A DNA stretch of 64,000 bases from Flectonema sp. DT1601 (taxonomy: Eukaryota > Euglenozoa > Diplonemea > Diplonemida > Diplonemidae): positions 930,001-994,000 of the forward strand of contig OZ025798.1 in the NCBI GenBank assembly GCA_964019425.1, read 5' to 3'. This document shows, one piece after another, positions 59,928-64,000 of the stretch. Within the stretch, counting starts at the first letter, position 1. The number at the start of each line of letters is the position of its first letter. The position numbers and the translations under genes were made by a program. The notes beneath the pieces were generated by a model that had not been told where the DNA came from, did not search any database, and was given only the letters and a program-made list of their open reading frames with translations.

Positions 59928-62900
59928 ATGAAAGCGGCCAATATTAAAACAGTGTCGATGCCTGTCAAGGCAAAACTACCAGATGCAGTTGGAGAAGCAC
60001 CTGTGACTTACAAAGTACCCCGAGTGGTTATGCGTAAAGGGGCTCCAACAGAATCTGAACGAAGAGAAAGTGTAAAAAATCTGTTGCAAAATAGAAAGTT
60101 AGTTGCAATTATTCCATCTGATGAAACAAGTACTTGGGATACACAGAAACACACACCAGCTTATTACCAGGCGGTTTATTCTTTAAAGAAATTTGATGAG
60201 AGAGAAGCAGAGAAAGGAATGCAACGTGAACAGGACTTAAAACAACGACAAGAAGAAGGAAATTACTTTCCAATGTCACTACCAGAAGATGAGGATGCTG
60301 AAGAACAGATGAAACCAGCAATGCGACATGGTGACTTTCGTTCCAACTACTACAGAATTCAAGACACAGTTGAAACTTCAGAAGCACTAGCTGAAGAAGA
60401 CGAAGGAGAGTTCGATGTCATTGCCAGCAACGAACCTGCAGCGGTAGCTCAACCAGATGAGACTGCAGTTCCAGTTTCACCTCCTGACGCAACCTTTGAG
60501 GGTGGTCAGATTAGTCATCTTTCCTTATCAGCTGCTGTCGAACCAAAAGAAGAAGCGGAATCAAGTTTTCAAATAACTGGAAACTCATCGACATTCGACC
60601 CATCGATGTCTGAAGTCATCATACGTGACGACCACCTTGAGTATACTTCAAAAGACGATGAACTCATTCATTCAATACGAGGATGTGTTGGTACAGATGA
60701 TCCTGTTATAGATATATCATTAATTTATAAAGAAGAATTAGCATCTCTTTTTAATGCTGTTCAAAAACACGTAAAAGTAAAAGTTGATCATGGCCTCACA
60801 GAAGAAGAATATATAACTGACAGGACGCCTCTTGCGGTGAATACGAGTCGACAGCGGAGAACAAAAGTTCAAAAAAATGGAATTTCAAAATCGACGGGAA
60901 ATAATGAAATAAGAAGTGTGACAAGCGACAAGGATGTGGTCGGATATCTAGTTGACGTTATATCTACAAGTGAAACACCTCTACAGATACCATCTGGAGG
61001 TGGAAGCAACTTAATTCAATACACGTCACCTTTTTGGAATACAAAACAAAAAGTATTAGAGACAATCTTATCGGGTTCTTTTGACATAAATCATGTCAGT
61101 GAACTAGTCTCAACAATAAGAAGTCTTCATGAAGAGTTACAAAACACTCGTGTTCTGTTATACAGATGTGAAGATTTACTACTACGGGAAAAATTAAAAA
61201 ATGAAACTCTCGTCACAAGAGAAGAAATTGCATCTTATAAAAGTAAGTATAGAAAAATGCAAGTAGCGCAATTAGTGGAAAGGCTAGACATTGAGGGAGA
61301 CGGTAGTGTATTTGTGGACTTGCAGTCGCGAGCAAAGTGTAATGTAGCAGACACGTGGAAAGATTTCCAACACGTTATGGATGAGCGAATGGAAGAAATC
61401 GTATCACCCACCAACTCCACCACAAATAGAAATACTATGGCCATGAGAAGTATTATACATGAACATATGATTCAAGAATTAAAATGGAAAACACTTTTAT
61501 CATCAAGAAACACTGCAGCACAGCAACAGTTAGAAGCAGCTGAGAGAAATGCCATGGAAGGTGCTGACCTAATGTCTGCTGCTGCCCAATATTTTATTCT
61601 TGGTGATCTGGAGACGAGTATTTTGAATCAAATTCAAGCAATCGAAGCCCAGAAGATAGCTGATACACCCCGTAATACCTATTCAGGTGAAATAATTGCC
61701 CAGAAGGACCTTGCTTCTAAACATACACAGACTCATGTTCAGTTGTCAGTTTCCATAGCAAAACTTGAGGCATCTGCAGCTACGGCAAAGGAACAGCTTG
61801 AAGACGAACTTATTGAAAAAGCCGCAATAAAAGAAGAACGTGATCAACTGTCATCACAAGTGTTAGAAATACAAGCAACAAATGCTACTTTAGAATCAGA
61901 AATTGAAGAAATAAAATGCGGTCCTGAAGAGACACTTCTAGAAGACGCATTGCAATCATCAGAAACACTTGATGAGTTGATTGATGAAAGTAGTAAGTCT
62001 GGTCTTCGTGGGTTGAATTGGGTGCTGAACAAATTGAAATTACAGCAATCTGTAGTGATGTCATTAGAAGAACGTATGGAAGAACAAAATCAATTACCTG
62101 ATGAGAAGGAGGTTTCGATAATAAAAGAGATTATGACGACTGATAAATCTACAGAAACAGAACCGGAATTACCTCCATCTCCATCTCCACCTCCATCTCC
62201 ACCTCCACCAGAGCAATTGGAGCCATCACCACCAGATATTAATACTGTATGTGTTGGTGTTCAGACGTCTCCTCTTAGTAGACATTCGTCAACAAAAAAA
62301 ATCACCGTTTTGGGTGACATCATCAACAGCTGCACAAGTGCAAATGTTCCTCCTCCTCAGTATTCACCCCCGGAGGGGAAGCCAGTTTTTTACGTAGAGC
62401 CCACCGCTGAGTTTACGTTCAACACCCCACCCACGACTGATTTAGAAATAAATAACACCGATGTTGCTGAAATCACAGCAAAACATAACTCTGAAATGGA
62501 ACATGCGCGTAAAAAGATTAATGATGTGGAATGGAAACTCTCAAAGTTAGCAACGTTCTGCATCGTTCAGATGTGTGAAGAAGAAATCCAACAAAGAGAA
62601 ACTGTTGTGGGACTCTACGAAGAAATCATTTCGAACTTGTATCTTCTTCATATCCAAACAAAATCAAGTATTACGACAACTATGTCAGCGACTGAAGCAG
62701 AGCGAAGTATCAACAGAAAATTAAAAAACCAAATTGCAGAAGATCAGCAAACAAAAGAATCTCTAACAAGGCAAATAGCGCTACTAAAAGAGACGAATTC
62801 AACGACAGTCGAGGAAGAACAGCTAGTTCCGCTTGAGGAGACTGTTTGTTCTAAACCTGTGGTCTGCTCAACCAGTTCAGGATCGACACCCCCAAGGACA

Positions 62901-64000
62901 ACACTTGTTCAGGCTGCTTCTCTTTTGTCGGCATCGAAGCAAATGCCGCTGCTGAGTGTCGGCGTCGATGACGGTTCTGTAAAGAAAATCGCAAAACCGA
63001 TGGACTTAAAAAATATTATTAAAAAGGCAGTCGATTCTAAAACTATGCAACCCGTCTTTCGTGAACACGACGGCTCACAACAAATGGCTGGAATTCTATC
63101 CAAACATTTATTGAACAAGACGAGGAAAAAAGCTCCTCCTGCAACTAAAAAAGATGACAACTCAACAACCAAGGGAGACAAATTACCTCCCATTGGTCCT
63201 GGTCCGCAGTTTAACCTTGGACTTATGCAGGAGGGTCTTGCGGCTAAAGTCACGACATCAGATCAGTCGACACTGCCGCCATTAAAAAGTCCGACTAAAA
63301 CAGCTCTTGCCAACACTGATCCTCTCTCAAATACTACCGAAGATGATAAGACTTTTGACAGTTTGGAGAAGACTTGCGAGGCTTACGAGTTTGTTGAAGT
63401 TTCTTCATTACCGTTCTTAGATATTCCCAAAGAAGAACTTCTTGAGAAAGTTAACTCAGCTGGGAAACACTTACAAAGTATTCTGGTGAACGAGCGAAGC
63501 AATCAAGAGAAGCGAAAGCAACGACTCGTAGCCGAACTTCGACTTAAAAAAGCATCCGAAAGATCAAAGCGAATTATGGATGATGAACCTTATGATGTTC
63601 AGTACCAACTTACTACAGTTCTGAATACTTTACAAAAGGAAATCGAGTGCTGGGCTAAGAAAGAGGTTAGTCAAAAACCATCTGCGAATGTTATGTTTGG
63701 ACAATTCGGATCTCCTGCAGGTGGGTTGCAGTCTCCAAAATCGGAAAGTACGAACGCCATAGACATTACACTTCCACCTCAAGTACCAGCAATACGCACA
63801 AAAGGAAAAGAACTATCAGCGACTAAAGGAAACCGTCGTGATCACTTCACACTTGAGGATGCTATTAAGAATCGTGTGAGGTCCTCATCTCCAAAATCTG
63901 CGGCAGTTTCTCTTTCAGCTGCTGCCTCACCACTGGAAACGTCTCTCGGGAAAGTGGATTTCGAAAGTGCTGAAAAACTTCAGCCGCCTCCGGATGCCGT
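59928..64000 (+). CDS. Large coiled-coil protein, incomplete at the right edge (at least 1357 codons)
   Basis: The frame opens at ATG 59928, 18 nt after CTTGTCAG, and stays open to the window end (last complete codons ...LQPPPDA). The N-terminal ~90 residues are basic and globular-looking (MKAANIKTVSMPVKAKLP; TWDTQKHTPAYYQAVYSLKK). A long acidic disordered region follows, then coiled coils at about 395-440, 590-650 and 850-960, split by a Pro-rich stretch near 745-765 (repeats of PPSPSPP). Later parts are basic and disordered with another coiled coil near 1170-1215. No enzymatic domain is recognised. A flagellar, basal-body or cortical scaffold is a guess from composition. Confidence 0.8.
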   Translation, partial: MKAANIKTVSMPVKAKLPDAVGEAPVTYKVPRVVMRKGAPTESERRESVKNLLQNRKLVAIIPSDETSTWDTQKHTPAYYQAVYSLKKFDEREAEKGMQREQDLKQRQEEGNYFPMSLPEDEDAEEQMKPAMRHGDFRSNYYRIQDTVETSEALAEEDEGEFDVIASNEPAAVAQPDETAVPVSPPDATFEGGQISHLSLSAAVEPKEEAESSFQITGNSSTFDPSMSEVIIRDDHLEYTSKDDELIHSIRGCVGTDDPVIDISLIYKEELASLFNAVQKHVKVKVDHGLTEEEYITDRTPLAVNTSRQRRTKVQKNGISKSTGNNEIRSVTSDKDVVGYLVDVISTSETPLQIPSGGGSNLIQYTSPFWNTKQKVLETILSGSFDINHVSELVSTIRSLHEELQNTRVLLYRCEDLLLREKLKNETLVTREEIASYKSKYRKMQVAQLVERLDIEGDGSVFVDLQSRAKCNVADTWKDFQHVMDERMEEIVSPTNSTTNRNTMAMRSIIHEHMIQELKWKTLLSSRNTAAQQQLEAAERNAMEGADLMSAAAQYFILGDLETSILNQIQAIEAQKIADTPRNTYSGEIIAQKDLASKHTQTHVQLSVSIAKLEASAATAKEQLEDELIEKAAIKEERDQLSSQVLEIQATNATLESEIEEIKCGPEETLLEDALQSSETLDELIDESSKSGLRGLNWVLNKLKLQQSVVMSLEERMEEQNQLPDEKEVSIIKEIMTTDKSTETEPELPPSPSPPPSPPPPEQLEPSPPDINTVCVGVQTSPLSRHSSTKKITVLGDIINSCTSANVPPPQYSPPEGKPVFYVEPTAEFTFNTPPTTDLEINNTDVAEITAKHNSEMEHARKKINDVEWKLSKLATFCIVQMCEEEIQQRETVVGLYEEIISNLYLLHIQTKSSITTTMSATEAERSINRKLKNQIAEDQQTKESLTRQIALLKETNSTTVEEEQLVPLEETVCSKPVVCSTSSGSTPPRTTLVQAASLLSASKQMPLLSVGVDDGSVKKIAKPMDLKNIIKKAVDSKTMQPVFREHDGSQQMAGILSKHLLNKTRKKAPPATKKDDNSTTKGDKLPPIGPGPQFNLGLMQEGLAAKVTTSDQSTLPPLKSPTKTALANTDPLSNTTEDDKTFDSLEKTCEAYEFVEVSSLPFLDIPKEELLEKVNSAGKHLQSILVNERSNQEKRKQRLVAELRLKKASERSKRIMDDEPYDVQYQLTTVLNTLQKEIECWAKKEVSQKPSANVMFGQFGSPAGGLQSPKSESTNAIDITLPPQVPAIRTKGKELSATKGNRRDHFTLEDAIKNRVRSSSPKSAAVSLSAAASPLETSLGKVDFESAEKLQPPPDA

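Overview
This is AT-rich nuclear DNA from a unicellular eukaryote. It uses all three standard stop codons, has few short spliceosomal introns, and is full of long homopolymer T and A tracts. All 24 coding regions annotated here lie on the + strand. Nearly every one has a pyrimidine-rich AG acceptor 10-55 nt before its ATG, and some intergenic gaps are only 100-200 bp. That layout suggests polycistronic transcription with spliced-leader trans-splicing, as in dinoflagellates and relatives or in euglenozoans, but 5'-UTR introns would give the same local signal. Tandem copies of a ribosomal protein gene, a charged-repeat (EKIVEVP) cytoskeletal protein and a family of Cys-patterned secreted proteins lean towards an alveolate. 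I do not claim a species, and a euglenozoan remains possible.

Layout. 1-996: an 86-bp tandem repeat array running off the left edge. 1452-3836: a coiled-coil protein. 3973-8626: three tandem four-exon RPL18 genes, with a decayed LINE fragment between the first two. 8981-10810: a two-exon sestrin. 10811-15338: 4.5 kb of non-coding, homopolymer-rich DNA. 15339-31000: charged-repeat protein, NOL12-like nucleolar protein, kinesin-13-like motor, importin-11-like receptor, PPP1R21-like endosomal protein, membrane-anchored glucosidase II beta-like protein and an EF-hand coiled-coil protein. 31161-33977: a beta-propeller, stalk and multi-TM surface protein. 33978-46558: long AT-rich spacers around four secreted Cys-patterned proteins; the last two form a 2373-bp tandem duplication and a broken gene start sits before them. 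47367-59784: pseudolipase/TPR protein, small unknowns, a CPAP/SAS-4 centriole protein, exosome RRP40 and a metallophosphoesterase. 59928-64000: a long coiled-coil ORF that leaves the window still open.

The genes form no pathway cluster; they are housekeeping genes (ribosome, exosome, nuclear import, ER glycan processing), cytoskeleton/centriole genes and surface or secreted genes strung along one strand. Two codon styles are visible. RPL18, the EF-hand protein and the secreted duplicates are rich in C-ending codons, as expected for high expression, while the other genes are AT-ending.

Points most worth following: two distinct 3' splice-site types (pyrimidine-rich before genes, A/C-rich in cis-introns), the possibility that the 86-bp array encodes a small RNA, a sestrin lacking the peroxidase cysteine but keeping the GATOR2-contact Asp pair, gene conversion among the RPL18 copies, and a class-3 lipase fold without its serine.
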